The notes beneath the pieces are model-generated. The model was not told where the DNA came from, did not search any database, and saw only the letters and a list, made by a program, of their open reading frames with translations. A stretch of DNA of 64,000 nucleotides from Zea mays (Eukaryota; Streptophyta; Magnoliopsida; Poales; Poaceae). The position numbers were made by a program, and so were the translations under genes. Where the stretch lies: assembly GCF_902167145.1 (NCBI RefSeq), contig NC_050096.1:79666683-79730682 (forward strand), given 5' to 3'. Below are positions 32,791 through 43,134 of the stretch, in pieces (position 1 is the stretch's first letter; the number at the start of each line of letters is the position of its first letter).

Positions 32791-35700
32791 TGTAATACCC
32801 ACTTTGTAAGAAAGATCTAAAAGAGGAATTATATCACCCTATCTCTATATGTACTACCAATGTGTATCATTTCATGTGGACACATTACTTACATAAATAA
32901 ATAAGTAACAAAAGACACTCAATTAAATTATGCATCATGCCGAGGTTTTATTTCGTGTGCATTATTTGTGACAAAATAAAAACAATATAAAAGAAATATA
33001 GTAAAGTCCAAAGTGGAATTTGAGATCTAAAAGAAATCTTAGAATGGAGAAAAGAGAAAGAAAAAAAAAGAGAGAAAGGCTACGAAAATATAAATAATAA
33101 ATATATAACTACATTTCTAAAAGTGATATTTCTAAACTTCACAATATGATGTGGTGCAAGTTTGAGTTCAAATTCGAAATTCAAAATGAACTTGTAAATG
33201 AAGAAAAGAAATTATAGCATAAAAACAGAAAAGAATAGAAGGCTCTATGGGCCAACTCCACCCAATTCGGCCCATGTCGCATTTACCCTGCGCGGCCCAT
33301 CTACCCTTCCCGCGCGCGCCTCCACCGCGGCAAACCCTAGCCGCCAGAACCCGCGCATCGTGCACGCGCGGTGACACCGTCCCAACGGGGCCCACATGGC
33401 AGCCGGTGTTACCCACGCTGGCTCGCTCCGTGTCTCCGGCTGGTGGCCCCATGTCGTCAGGCGCATCTCCCTAGCGTAACCGTCGCGGGCGAGCTGACCG
33501 CCGTGATCCGCGGGGTCCGGTGAGGACCACCCGGTCCACTAGCTGCGCCACGGATATATGATGTCGTACCTGCGCCTATGATTACGCTCTCAACCACCTA
33601 CACCTCCTATCGTGTGAGATTTCGCCAGCGGCGTCATCACCGAGTGGAGAAAGCCGACCGCCACCGTCGTCTTCATCCCCACGACGCCGTTGGGACCCAA
33701 TCGAGTAGGCCGGGTGCTGCGGCACGTCCGCTGGAGGGTTTGTGTGGACTCGCCCAACGCAAGCGGCAGGCGGCTCGTAACGAATTGCTCGCCGGAGCAG
33801 GGGCGTCTGCCACAGTCACGCCTCTCCGTGGGCAGGGAATTCCACACCTCCAAACTCGGTGAGATTTGCTTCTCTGGATTCGCCATGCCCTCCAGTTCGT
33901 GTAGCGCTAGTCGGGCAGTGTGGGAAGGTCTCGGGGCGCGGGATGACTATCTCCGGCGACAACTCCGTCGTGGGGAGCTCCTGGCACCGTCGCTCGGCTT
34001 TGACAAAGGTGGAAGAAGACGCACCTGCGCCGTTGATCTATTGTCGAATGGCTCAGATTAGATAGGAGTTACCCCCCTTCGCTCAGTTGAATCGCGGCTG
34101 TCGATGTTCGATCGGGCGGTTGTGGTTGATTTGGGTTTCATAAAATCGATGCCATCAGATCTCGATCTAATGGCTCATAGCGCTTACCATTTCAGTTGGC
34201 AGGAAATCTAATCCTGGCGGCCGATTTCCGATCGAACAATTGTAATACCCTGATACCCCTTCGGCTGGTGGTTTTATAAAAGAGACCCCGCTCATTATAG
34301 GAATCAACCCGCAGTCCACCCTGTGCAGTCCACTGAGTCTTAGAAATTTTTACACGCCAGCCCCTACACTTCTCTGTATTTGAGGCCCGATCCAGAGACT
34401 TGGGAAAATAGGAAATAATCATAGAAATTGATTTTTAAATGCATAAATAAATGCTAGAACTTGTTTAAATTGTAGAAAATTCATATGAACTCCAAATTGA
34501 CCCATTCCAGTTCCTAAATTTTCATAAAATTATTGTCTATCTATTTGTGCCACTGTTTTGGCATGAAAAGCACATTAGAATTATTCTAGTACTTAATCTT
34601 GTATTAAGCACATAAAACATTAGAAAATCCATAACTTAAAATCTATACCTCCAAATTTAATGATTCCAGTTCCTATGATCTTATTTTAATGCCTAGTTTA
34701 TTATTGTATATTCTATTTGCATGTTTGATGTGATGTTAATTTATGCTATGCTATGTATGTATTGTGTTGATACGAGTAGACGAGCAAGCCACTGTGGAAT
34801 CTGAGGTTCAACAAGTAGAGATAGCTGAGCAGGAGCTCGTTGAAGGCAAGTTGTGCCCTTGATCACTTCTTTTACCCATTCATGTTCTTATTATTCATAA
34901 TGATCTGCATAGGTTAATTTTGATGGGACCCAATAGGTTACCCTAGATTTTGACTATCTTAATACCTTGTCTCACCACTGGTTTTACTACTAAAGTTTGG
35001 GGTAGTTCATGCTATTGCTTTATGTGGATTTGGGTATAGAGATATTCATCACTCATTGTTATACTTTTTATTATCTGTTTTATTCTTTAATGTTCATGTT
35101 AAGATCATTATGTTAATGGGAACATGGAGAACCACCCGGGAAAACAGTGCTACCACAAGGGTTTAATGGGACGCCCTTGGCTGATTAACTAGGAAAGCTA
35201 GTGGAGGGCTACCTTACTCGAAAGGGGCAAGGGCAGTAGGGGAGTGGTCCGTGTAGGGAGGTCCTTGGGTTGATTTTGCTGCGATGGCGGTCAGGCAAGA
35301 ACCCTGCACTGGAGCTTCCTATAAACTGTAGCGGGTAGTCTGAAGCTAGTGGAACTTTGTAAAGGCCTCGTAGTGGTACCCTGCCTCGCTTCCTTGGTAG
35401 AGGTGTATGGAGTCTGATCAACTCCGTGGCAAATGGGTAACACGACTTGTGGGTAAAGATGCGCAACCTCTGCAGAGTGTAAAACTGGTATACTAGCCGT
35501 GCTCACGGTCATGAGCGGCTCGGACACTCACAAGATTAACTTATGGAACCTAAACTTAATTTGTCATTTCATTGCATTTGGGATTATTTTATTATTACTT
35601 TTACTTATTATTACTATGGTTTGGTATTTACTTTCACTTAGTAACTGCTAATAAAATTTTGCCAACTTATAAAAGCAATGCTCAGCTTCAGCCTTTATTT

Positions 35701-36088
35701 CATTGGTCAGTCTTACACTTCATGAACTCCCACCTTTGGTGAGTTCATGCCACATTATTCCCCACGACTTGTTGAGCTATGAACGTATGTGAGCTCACTC
35801 TTGCTGTCTCACACCCCCCCCCACAGGAGAAGAACAGGTGGTTCAGGAGGAGCCACAAGGCGAGGAGTATGATCTGATCTAGGTGGCGTTTCTCAGTTGA
35901 CGTTGGCGCCAACGATCCTTAGTTCGTTTTATGTTTATTCTTTTATTTTTTATTAAGTCTTCCGCTATGTAATAAATACTCTGATGTTTTATGACATTTA
36001 TCTCTATACACTCTGTTATTATATATGTTGTCTTCTTGGCGCATGTATGAGATGCACCCGGCTTTGTCCTTTAAAACCGGGTGTTACA
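32791..36088 (+). repeat. 3' LTR of element G (3298 bp)
   Basis: Colinear with 25842-29139 and of the same length through balanced small indels (for example near 26100/33048 and in the C run near 28867/35813). It ends GGGTGTTACA, followed by the target duplication GACGC. Confidence 0.94.
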
Positions 36089-36093
36089 GACGC

Positions 36094-36845
36094 CGGTCCT
36101 GTTCTTTCGTAGCCTGAGCTAGCTAGGAACAGGGTAATGATGTATCCCTTAGGGCGCGGTCGATCTGAGCCTGAGGCCAGGCGAGGCGACGGCTCCTCCG
36201 AGGCCGAGGCTGAGGCCGAGGCCTAGGGTCGGGCGAGGACGTGACTCTTCCCGAGGTCGAGGCTGAGGCCGAGCCCTGGGGTCGGGCGAGGCGAAGATTT
36301 CCTCCCAAGGCTGAGGCCGAGACTGAGGCCTGAGGTCGGGTGAGGCGGAGCTTCCTGTTGCGCCCAAGGCTGGTCTTGGCTGTTGTCGGTTTCACCTGGG
36401 TGGTTGGCACAGCAGCCGGAGCGGGGCGGGCGGCGCTGTTTTCCTGTCAGATCAGTCAGTGAAAGGGTGAAGCGACTGCGGTCACTTCAACCTTGTCGAC
36501 TGAGGCACGCATGTCAGGATAAGGTGTCAGGCGATCCCAGCATTGAATGCGCATGCAATACGGTCGGCTGGTAAGGCGATTTGACCAAGGTCGCTTGCAC
36601 GACAAGGCTTGCCTTTGGCTGAGCGAGGGTGTGCTTACTGCCTAAGGAGACCCTCGGGCGAGACGTGAATTCGTCCGAGACTACTGTTCCCGCCCGAGGC
36701 CAGGCTCGGCCGAGGCGAGATTGCGTCCCTTGGTAGACGAAGCTTTGACTTTGACCCGAACATTCAGTCTTCATGGTTTGCTTTGTAGGTGTTTACCAGC
36801 CGTGATTAGGAGTGTTGGGGGTACCCCTAATTACGGTACCAGACA
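36094..36845 (-). repeat. 3' LTR of element F, proximal part
   Basis: Continues the LTR broken by G. On the minus strand it begins TGTCTGGTACCGTAATTAGG at 36845, right after a G-rich tract (plus strand 36846-36862, GTAGCCCCCAGGCCTCG) that is the polypurine tract of F. It includes a low-complexity stretch of alternating CGAGG and CTGAGGCCGAG words (36160-36350). Total 3' LTR length without G is about 1423 bp versus 1384 bp for the 5' LTR. Confidence 0.85.
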
Positions 36846-37439
36846 GTAGCCCCCAGGCCTCGAAGGAGTGGTTTGACTCCTCTGAGGTCTTAATTCTCGC
36901 TGTGATGCCTCGGTCGGCCTGGTTGTTCCCTCATGCGGCCTGGCCGCGGCCCGGGTGCAAGGTCAGACTCCGAGTTTTTGAGCTGGTTTGTTGACGCTGT
37001 CAACAGTTTTGGCCGCAGTCGGGTGCGAGGGCGGCCCTCGAGCCTCTGCACGGAGCAAGAGGACGATCAAGGACTGTATCGACTTTTATTATACGCCCCT
37101 TCATCGCCTTTTCACAAGGAGAAGGGGGGAAAGCGCCATGTTACCCTCGGAGGGTACCGATCATGGTGTTTCTGGTGAGTTGCTAATGGGTGATCCGAGT
37201 GGACGCCCGTGCCCCGTTCGTTAAGGGTCGGCTAGTGGCCCAGAGGCGCGCTCCAAAAGTACCTGCAGGGGATTTGCTGGACCCAGGCCCATTTCGATAG
37301 GGTCCGAGGGCTCGGTGCCTCCCTTCGGTGGGATTCCATTACAAATCGTTCCCGCTGGTCTCGGAAATGTCCTAGGGTACCTCGGGAGCGTAGCCCGAGC
37401 CTCGGCCATGTAACGGACGTACCTAGGGTCATCCCTCAC

Positions 37440-37747
37440 TCTACATGCTCTAAGGCGGCTGTTGAACCCTTCCGATGGGCCAGCCTTCGAACCCCTGATC
37501 AGTAATGGGCGCGGAGCCCGAGTGCTCTGGGGCGGCTGTCGAACCTTTCCGAGGGGCCAGCCTTCGAACCCCTGATCAGTAATGGGCGCGGAGCTCGAGT
37601 GCTCTGGGGCATCTGTCGAACCCTTCCGATGGGCCAGCCTTCGAGCCACTGATCAGTAATGGGCACGGAGCCCGAGTGCTTTGGGGCGGCTGTCGAACCC
37701 TTCCGAGGGGCCAACCTTCGGACCCCTGATCAGTAATGGGCGCGGTG
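37440..37747. repeat. 77-bp tandem repeat, four copies, in F
   Basis: The word CTGATCAGTAATGGGC recurs at exact 77-bp spacing (37496, 37573, 37650, 37727). Each unit also has CCGAGTGCTCTGGGGCGGCTG and CCAGCCTTCGA-like parts, with a few substitutions per copy. It is direct, head to tail, with no spacers. Confidence 0.9.
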
Positions 37748-38634
37748 CCCGTTTCCTTCGCGGAGAAGGATCATTTTCGTAATATCCCCTTTCCCGGTCC
37801 CTGTGGCAAGAGAGAGAGGGGAAACGGAAAAGGATATGAATTTAAATAACGAGGCGCACCTTTTTTAACGCGGTCATCATGACGGGGGTGAAACGTCGCC
37901 CGCTTCGCCTGCCAAAGGTGTCGCCTGCTCTACCAAGGAGTTAATGCGACGGGAAGGGCGATCCGCGGGGCGTCTGCTGCACGTGCGCGGGCCGTTCGAA
38001 GAACGGAGCACAGGCACGTTGTCTTTACGCTGTGGGTGAGGGCTTCCCTATCGTTTTAGGAGAGGACGCGAGCCTGGGGGTGATTTGACCGCTGCTTTCG
38101 CCCGTCTGTTGCAGCAGTTATTGTCGGTCTGCTTTTGGCCATATCAACTGCCACGCCTACCTCTGCGGCTGACTGACCCGTGATTGCTGCACTTAATTGG
38201 CACTGCTGGGTCACGCGCGGGGCTGCCTCGAGTCGCGGCACTGGTTCCGCAGTCGAGAAGTCGCAGCATTGGCGCAGGCGGCGGTGCGGTTTCCTCGCAC
38301 GTAGTGTCCGTTGCGCCGGTTACATGATATGTGGGACCGGGCCTCCGTGTTGGTCCACCGGATGTGACGAAGCCGAAAGGGTGCATAACCGCGGTGCGAT
38401 TGTATGCTCCCTGCGTGGCGGCTCGCCCTTCAGTCCGTTGGTTTCGGCGAGGATGAGGGAACGCTTATAACCGCAGGGCGGTTACATGCGTGGGGCGGTT
38501 TGCCTCCTTCATGTTTTGGGTCAGCTTCTCATGACGTGTGGGACCCAGCCCCCGTGTCGCGAGGCAGGAACCCTGGAGCACGTCGGTGGAGACTTTGCCT
38601 GTGACGCTTGGGGGTGTGAGTGAGGAGATCTGCC

Positions 38635-38643
38635 TATAAAAGG
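38635..38643 (+). promoter_or_regulatory. Plus-strand TATA box inside F (antisense to F genes)
   Basis: TATAAAAGG lies 33 bp before an ATG and is followed by ACCAACCCCCCGGGGGG. It faces away from F's own transcription, toward F's pol. With the ORF that follows it looks like an internal antisense promoter. Only motif and position support it. Confidence 0.45.
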
Positions 38644-38667
38644 GGACCAACCCCCCGGGGGGTAGCC

Positions 38668-39087
38668 ATGCCTTCACACTCCTCGCATCCATTGCGCCCT
38701 TCCACCTTCCGAGCCCCCGAATGGGGCGTAGCTGTGTGGCTTTCTTCTTGCTGCTGTTTGAGAAACGTGACCCCGTGGGGGTTGGCGCTCTCCAGTCATC
38801 GCTCGGCTTCAAGGATTTTCATCGTGCAGCCCGGCTGCATTCCCTCACCAATGGTCATCCATAGGGATGATCACCAGCCTGGTGGTGGGGAGAAGCAAGT
38901 CGGGCTGCGACCTTTGCCCCGCCCTCAGCTTCAAGGATGTTCATCATCCGGGCTGAGGGGGAGGGTGCAGCAGGTCGGGTCCTGCCTCCCACGTGGGCCG
39001 GTGACCCGCTTCTTCCTCCAGTATTCGGGGGAGAAGGGCATCCTCCAGCCCTGCGAAGGTGTCCTCCAGCAATGCGGGGGAAGGTGA
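38668..39087 (+). CDS. Hypothetical antisense ORF in the 3' region of F (139 aa)
   Basis: Starts at the first ATG after the antisense TATA (MPSHSSHPLRPSTFRAPEW). It is rich in Arg, Ser, Pro and Gly, with a Cys cluster (SSCCCLRN), and has no domain I recognise. GC-rich DNA often gives open frames by chance, so coding is uncertain. The transcription unit, if real, was cut by H at 39307 and would have continued at 48487. Extra ORFs antisense to pol are reported in some Tat elements, which is the reason to list it. Confidence 0.3.
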   Translation: MPSHSSHPLRPSTFRAPEWGVAVWLSSCCCLRNVTPWGLALSSHRSASRIFIVQPGCIPSPMVIHRDDHQPGGGEKQVGLRPLPRPQLQGCSSSGLRGRVQQVGSCLPRGPVTRFFLQYSGEKGILQPCEGVLQQCGGR

Positions 39088-39539
39088 ACTACTGCTGCCT
39101 AGCAAGGGTGCAGCTGTCCGTCCTCCACCCGGGCGACGGTCGTGCCGCGCGTGAGCCGGCCACGTCCAGGTCCTCCTTGCGCCGTCGGCTGCACCGAGGG
39201 GTCGCACAATGCGTCGTACGCCGCGAGGGCGGTACTCGTATTCTGGGACGGCCTCGGCGAGGACGGGAGTGAGGACCTACCGGTGCGCTTTGGGGCGGCC
39301 GCCGTTCTGAAAGGGAAATGTGCCCTTGGGCCATTTCTAAGTATTTTGGTGATTTAGTGTCCAACACAAGTGCCTAAGTGTAAAATGGTGGACAAAGTAC
39401 AAATCAAGGATAAAGGTATGTTTCTCAGACTTAGTACATTGTTTTATGGACTAATGTATTGTGTCTAAGTGCTGGAAACAGGAAAAATCCAATTGAAAAT
39501 GCCTTGGCTCGAGCAGCCAAGACTTTGCTCAGTCTGGAG

Positions 39540-39990
39540 CACCGGACTGTCCGGTGGTGCACCGGACAGTGTCCGGTGCGCCAGGATAGCTCTAGCGAAC
39601 AGGCTGGTCTCGGGACTTCGACGGCGGTGTACGGCTATAATTCACCGGACTGTCCGGTGTGCACTGGACTGTCTGGTGGGCCGTTCACAGGCGAACTCAT
39701 CGCTCTCGGGAATTCACCGACGATGTACGGCTATAATTCATCGGACTGTCCGGTGTGCACCGGACTGTCCGGTGAGCCAACGGTCGGCCGGGCCAACGGT
39801 CGGCCGCGTAATCTGCGCGGGACACGTGGTCGAGCCAAAGGCTAGAAGAAGGCACCAGACTGTCCGGTGTGCACCGGACATGTCCGGTGCGCCAACGGCT
39901 CTCTGGCTGCCAACGGTCGACTGCGCCGTTTTTGGAAGGAAATCGGGCACCGGACAGTGTCCGGTGTGCACCGGACTGTCCGGTGCGCCA
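39540..39990 (+). promoter_or_regulatory. Palindrome cluster in the 5' LTR of H
   Basis: Multiple perfect copies of CACCGGACTGTCCGGTG, plus variants with a longer centre (CACCGGACAGTGTCCGGTG and CACCGGACATGTCCGGTG), often as TGTGC-linked pairs. They sit directly upstream of the TATA box. Known as a Sirevirus hallmark; likely regulatory, mechanism not established here. Confidence 0.75.
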
Positions 39991-40053
39991 ATCGACAGAA
40001 GGCAAGATCGGCCTTCCTAGATTGCTCTCAATGGCTCCTAGCTGCCTTGGGGC

Positions 40054-40061
40054 TATAAAAG
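40054..40061 (+). promoter_or_regulatory. TATA box in the 5' LTR of H
   Basis: TATAAAAG in GGGGCTATAAAAGGGACCCC. The 3' LTR copy is at 47883-47890. Position after the palindromes and about 600 bp before the LTR end fits the U3/R border. Confidence 0.7.
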
Positions 40062-40653
40062 GGACCCCTAGGCGCATGGAGGAGCACACCAAGCATTCCT
40101 ACAACATTCCTAAGCACCAAGACATCGATTCCGCGCCTTTGATTCTTTGCGATAGCAATTAGAGCTCTAGTTGAGTAGTGAACTCATTGAGTTGTGTTGT
40201 GAGCTCTTGTTGCGACTTGTGTGTGTGGTGTTGCTGTGATTTCTTGTCTTGAGTGCGTTGCTAATCCCTCCCTTGCTCCGTGCTTCTTTGTGAACTTCAA
40301 GTGTAAGGGCGAGAGGCTCCAAGTTGTGGAGATTCCTCGCAAACGGGATTGAGTAAAGCAAGCAAAACACCGTGGTATTCAAGTGGGTCTGTGGACCGCT
40401 TGAGAGGGGTTGATTGCAACCCTCGTCCGTTGGGACGCCACAACGTGGAGTAGGCAAGCGTTGGTCTTGGCCGAACCACGGGATAACCACCGTGCCATCT
40501 CTGTGATTGATTTCTTGTGGTTATTGTGTTTTGTTGAGATTCCTCTCTAGCCACTTGGCATTTACTGTGCTAACGCTTAACCAAGTTTTTGTGGCTTAAG
40601 TTTTTCAAGTTTTACAGGATCACCTATTCACCCCCCCTCTAGGTGCTCTCAAT

Positions 40654-40665
40654 TGGTATCAGAGC
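40654..40665 (+). other. Primer-binding site of H
   Basis: Perfect TGGTATCAGAGC, complementary to the 3' end of initiator-Met tRNA, two bases after the LTR end. Confidence 0.95.
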
Positions 40666-40700
40666 TGTTCTCTTCACAAAGGGACTAACCGCCCGAAGAG

Positions 40701-43094
40701 ATGGATCCTAAGGGGAAGGGTATCGTGATCAACGATAAAGAGAAGGAATCCTTCGTCAACGAGCCGAAGGACGACAAGCCTACTGACTCCGGCTCGGGCC
40801 ATAGACAGAAAGAAGGGAAGAAGAAGAAGAAGACGAGGCGCATCAAGGAGATCGTCTACTACGACGACAGCGATGAGTCTACTTCCTCCCAAAAGGACGA
40901 CGACCACAACGACTACGACAAGCGAAAGACGGTTAACTCGAACTTTTCTTTCGACTATTCGCGTATTCCTCAAAGTTCAAATTCACATTTGCTCTCCATT
41001 CCTCTCGGCAAGCCTCCACACTTTGATGGGGAGGACTACGGATTTTGGAGCCACAAAATGCGTAGTCACCTATTCTCTCTCCATCCAAGCATATGGGAGA
41101 TTGTTGAGAATGGAATGAAGTTTGATAGCTCGGATAGTCCCATTTTTATTAATGAACAAATTCATAGAAATGCACAAGCTACTACTGTGTTGTTAGCCTC
41201 CTTGTGCAGGGACGAGTACCATAAAGTGAGCGGCTTGGACAATGCCAAGCAGATCTGGGATACCCTCAAGATTACTCATGAGGGGAACGACGTCACCTTG
41301 CTCACCAAAATGGAGTTGGTGGAGGGCGAGCTTGGACGATTCGCGATGATAAGGGGTGAGGAGCCGACACAAACATACAACCGGCTCAAGACCCTTATCA
41401 ACAAAATAAGGAGCTACGGAAGCACTCGATGGACAGACCACGACGTCGTCCGACTGATGCTAAGGTCCTTTACCGTTCTTGATCCTCATTTGGTGAATAA
41501 TATTCGTGAGAATCCCAGGTACACCAAAATGTCGCCCGAAGAAGTCCTTGGAAAATTTGTAAGCGGGCGAATGATGATCAAGGAAGCGAGGTACGTGGAC
41601 GACGCTCTAAACGGTCCAATCAATGAGCCTCAACCCGTTGCTCTCAAGGCAACAAGGAGCAAGGAGGCGTTACCCAGCAAGGTAGCACAAATTGAGGCCG
41701 CCGGACTTAATGATGAAGAGATGGCCCTCATCATCAAGAGATTCAAGACGGCGCTTAAGGGTCGCAAGGGACAGCCAAGCAAGACCAAAGCCAAGGGGAA
41801 GCGCTCATGCTTCAAATGCGGTAAGATTGGTCATTTTATTGCTAACTGTCCCGATAATGAAAGTGACCAGGAACACGGGAGCAAGAGGGAAAAGAAGAAA
41901 AATTACAAGAAGGCCAAGGGCGAGGCACATCTAGGAAAGGAGTGGGACTCGGATTGCTCCTCCTCCGACTCCGACAATGAAGGACTCGCCGCCGCCGCCT
42001 TCAACAAGTCATCCCTCTTCCCCAACGAGCGTCACACATGCCTTATGGCAAGGGAGAAGAAGGTATGTAGTCGAAACTCTACTTATGCTTCTTCAAGTGA
42101 GGACGAATCTAGTGATGAGGATGAAATAGATTATTCATGTTTATTTAAGGGCCTAGATAGAACCAAGGTAGATAAAATTAACGAATTGATTGATGCCTTG
42201 AATGATAAAAATAGGCTTTTAGAAAAACAAGAGGACTTGTTGTATGAAGAACATGACAAATTTGTAGAAGCTCAAAAATCTCATGCCTTAGAAGTTAAGA
42301 GAAATGAAATGCTTTCTTATGAATTATCTTCTTGCCATGAGACAATTTCTAGCTTGAGAAGCATTAATGATGATTTGAATGCTAAGTTAGAAATAGCTAG
42401 TAAATCAACAACTTGTGTAGAAAATGTTGTTATTTGCAATAGATGTAAAGATTTTGATATTGATGCTTGTAGTGAACACATAGCTTCTATTGCAAAGTTA
42501 AATGATGAAATGGCTAGTCTTAATGCCCAACTTAAGGCTAGCAAAAGTGATTTTGATAAACTAAAATTTGCTAGGGATGCCTACACGATTGGTAGACACC
42601 CCTCAATTAAGGATGGGCTTGGCTTCAAGAGGGAAGCCAAGAACTTAACAAGCCATAAGGCTCCCATCTCCGCCAAGGAGAAAGGGAAGGCCCCTATGGC
42701 AAGTAGTACTAAAAAGAACCATGCTTTTATGTACAATGATAGAAGACAGTCTCATAGGAGTTGTAATGCTTTTGATTCACATGCCTATGATTCTTATGCT
42801 ATGTATGCTTCCAGTTCTTCCTATATGCATGTTAGAGATATGCCTAGGAAAAATATTCATCATGTGCCTAGAAAGAATATTGTTCATGTTCCTAGAAAAA
42901 TTATGAATGGTCCCTCTACAATTTATCATGCTTTAAATGCTTCCTTTGCTATTTGTAGAAAGGATAGGAAGATAGTTGCTAGGAAATTAGGGGCAAAATG
43001 CAAGAGTGATAAAACTTGCATTTGGGTCCCTAAGGAAATTGTGACTAACCTTGTAGGACCCAACAAGAGTTGGGTACCTAAGACCCAAGCCTAA
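40701..43094 (+). CDS. gag: Gag of element H (797 aa)
   Basis: Structural protein of a Sirevirus. The ATG at 40701 is the first after the PBS. The N-terminus is charged (KGKGIVINDKEKE, then a Lys-rich run). Residues about 98-300 form the Copia-type gag region (PHFDGEDYGFWSHKMRSHL, IWDTLKITHEG). One zinc knuckle, CFKCGKIGHFIANCP, begins at residue 370. The C-terminal half is long and coiled-coil-like (residues about 490-640), then basic, with tandem PRKN/I-HVPRK units, ending WVPKTQA. Such an oversized gag is normal for Sireviruses. The frame is fully open to TAA at 43092-43094. Pol is in the +1 frame relative to it. Confidence 0.92.
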   Translation: MDPKGKGIVINDKEKESFVNEPKDDKPTDSGSGHRQKEGKKKKKTRRIKEIVYYDDSDESTSSQKDDDHNDYDKRKTVNSNFSFDYSRIPQSSNSHLLSIPLGKPPHFDGEDYGFWSHKMRSHLFSLHPSIWEIVENGMKFDSSDSPIFINEQIHRNAQATTVLLASLCRDEYHKVSGLDNAKQIWDTLKITHEGNDVTLLTKMELVEGELGRFAMIRGEEPTQTYNRLKTLINKIRSYGSTRWTDHDVVRLMLRSFTVLDPHLVNNIRENPRYTKMSPEEVLGKFVSGRMMIKEARYVDDALNGPINEPQPVALKATRSKEALPSKVAQIEAAGLNDEEMALIIKRFKTALKGRKGQPSKTKAKGKRSCFKCGKIGHFIANCPDNESDQEHGSKREKKKNYKKAKGEAHLGKEWDSDCSSSDSDNEGLAAAAFNKSSLFPNERHTCLMAREKKVCSRNSTYASSSEDESSDEDEIDYSCLFKGLDRTKVDKINELIDALNDKNRLLEKQEDLLYEEHDKFVEAQKSHALEVKRNEMLSYELSSCHETISSLRSINDDLNAKLEIASKSTTCVENVVICNRCKDFDIDACSEHIASIAKLNDEMASLNAQLKASKSDFDKLKFARDAYTIGRHPSIKDGLGFKREAKNLTSHKAPISAKEKGKAPMASSTKKNHAFMYNDRRQSHRSCNAFDSHAYDSYAMYASSSSYMHVRDMPRKNIHHVPRKNIVHVPRKIMNGPSTIYHALNASFAICRKDRKIVARKLGAKCKSDKTCIWVPKEIVTNLVGPNKSWVPKTQA

Positions 43095-43134
43095 ATTTGC
43101 CTTGCAGGTTTATGCATCCGAGGGCTCAAGCTAG

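Larger units (their letters stand above)
25842..36088 (+). mobile_element. Element G: complete Tekay-like chromovirus lacking gag
   Basis: Both ends are inside the window: LTRs at 25842-29139 and 32791-36088, each 3298 bp, and the 5-bp duplication GACGC at 25837-25841 and 36089-36093. It is inserted in F's 3' LTR. The internal region is only about 3.65 kb because gag and most of the protease are gone, while RT to chromodomain remains. The LTRs are nearly identical by eye, so the insertion is recent. Confidence 0.95.
36846..39302 (-). other. Long 3' region of element F between pol and LTR (left part)
   Basis: GC-rich DNA with no sense-strand protein that I can recognise. It contains the 77-bp tandem repeats (37440-37747) and, on the opposite strand, a TATA motif with an ORF (38635-39087). 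The region continues beyond H at 48487-50456, so about 4.4 kb separates pol from the 3' LTR. Such long spacers, sometimes with extra ORFs in either strand, are known in the Tat lineage. Confidence 0.7.
39308..40651 (+). repeat. 5' LTR of element H (1344 bp)
   Basis: TGAAAGGGAAATGTGCCC to CTAGGTGCTCTCA. Carries a dense palindrome cluster (39540-39990) and a TATA at 40054, followed by a leader ending in the C-rich CACCCCCCCTCTAGG block that all Sirevirus LTRs in the window share. The start resembles maize Ji. Confidence 0.93.

Noticed and set aside
37440..37747. CRISPR-like regular repeats
   Set aside because: Units are directly adjacent 77-bp tandem copies without unique spacers, in plant retrotransposon DNA.
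39469..40020. 183-codon frame across the palindrome cluster of H (and 232 codons at 47293-47991)
   Set aside because: Repeats of HRTVRC / APDCPV come from translating the CACCGGACTGTCCGGTG palindromes, which are open in several frames. Not coding.
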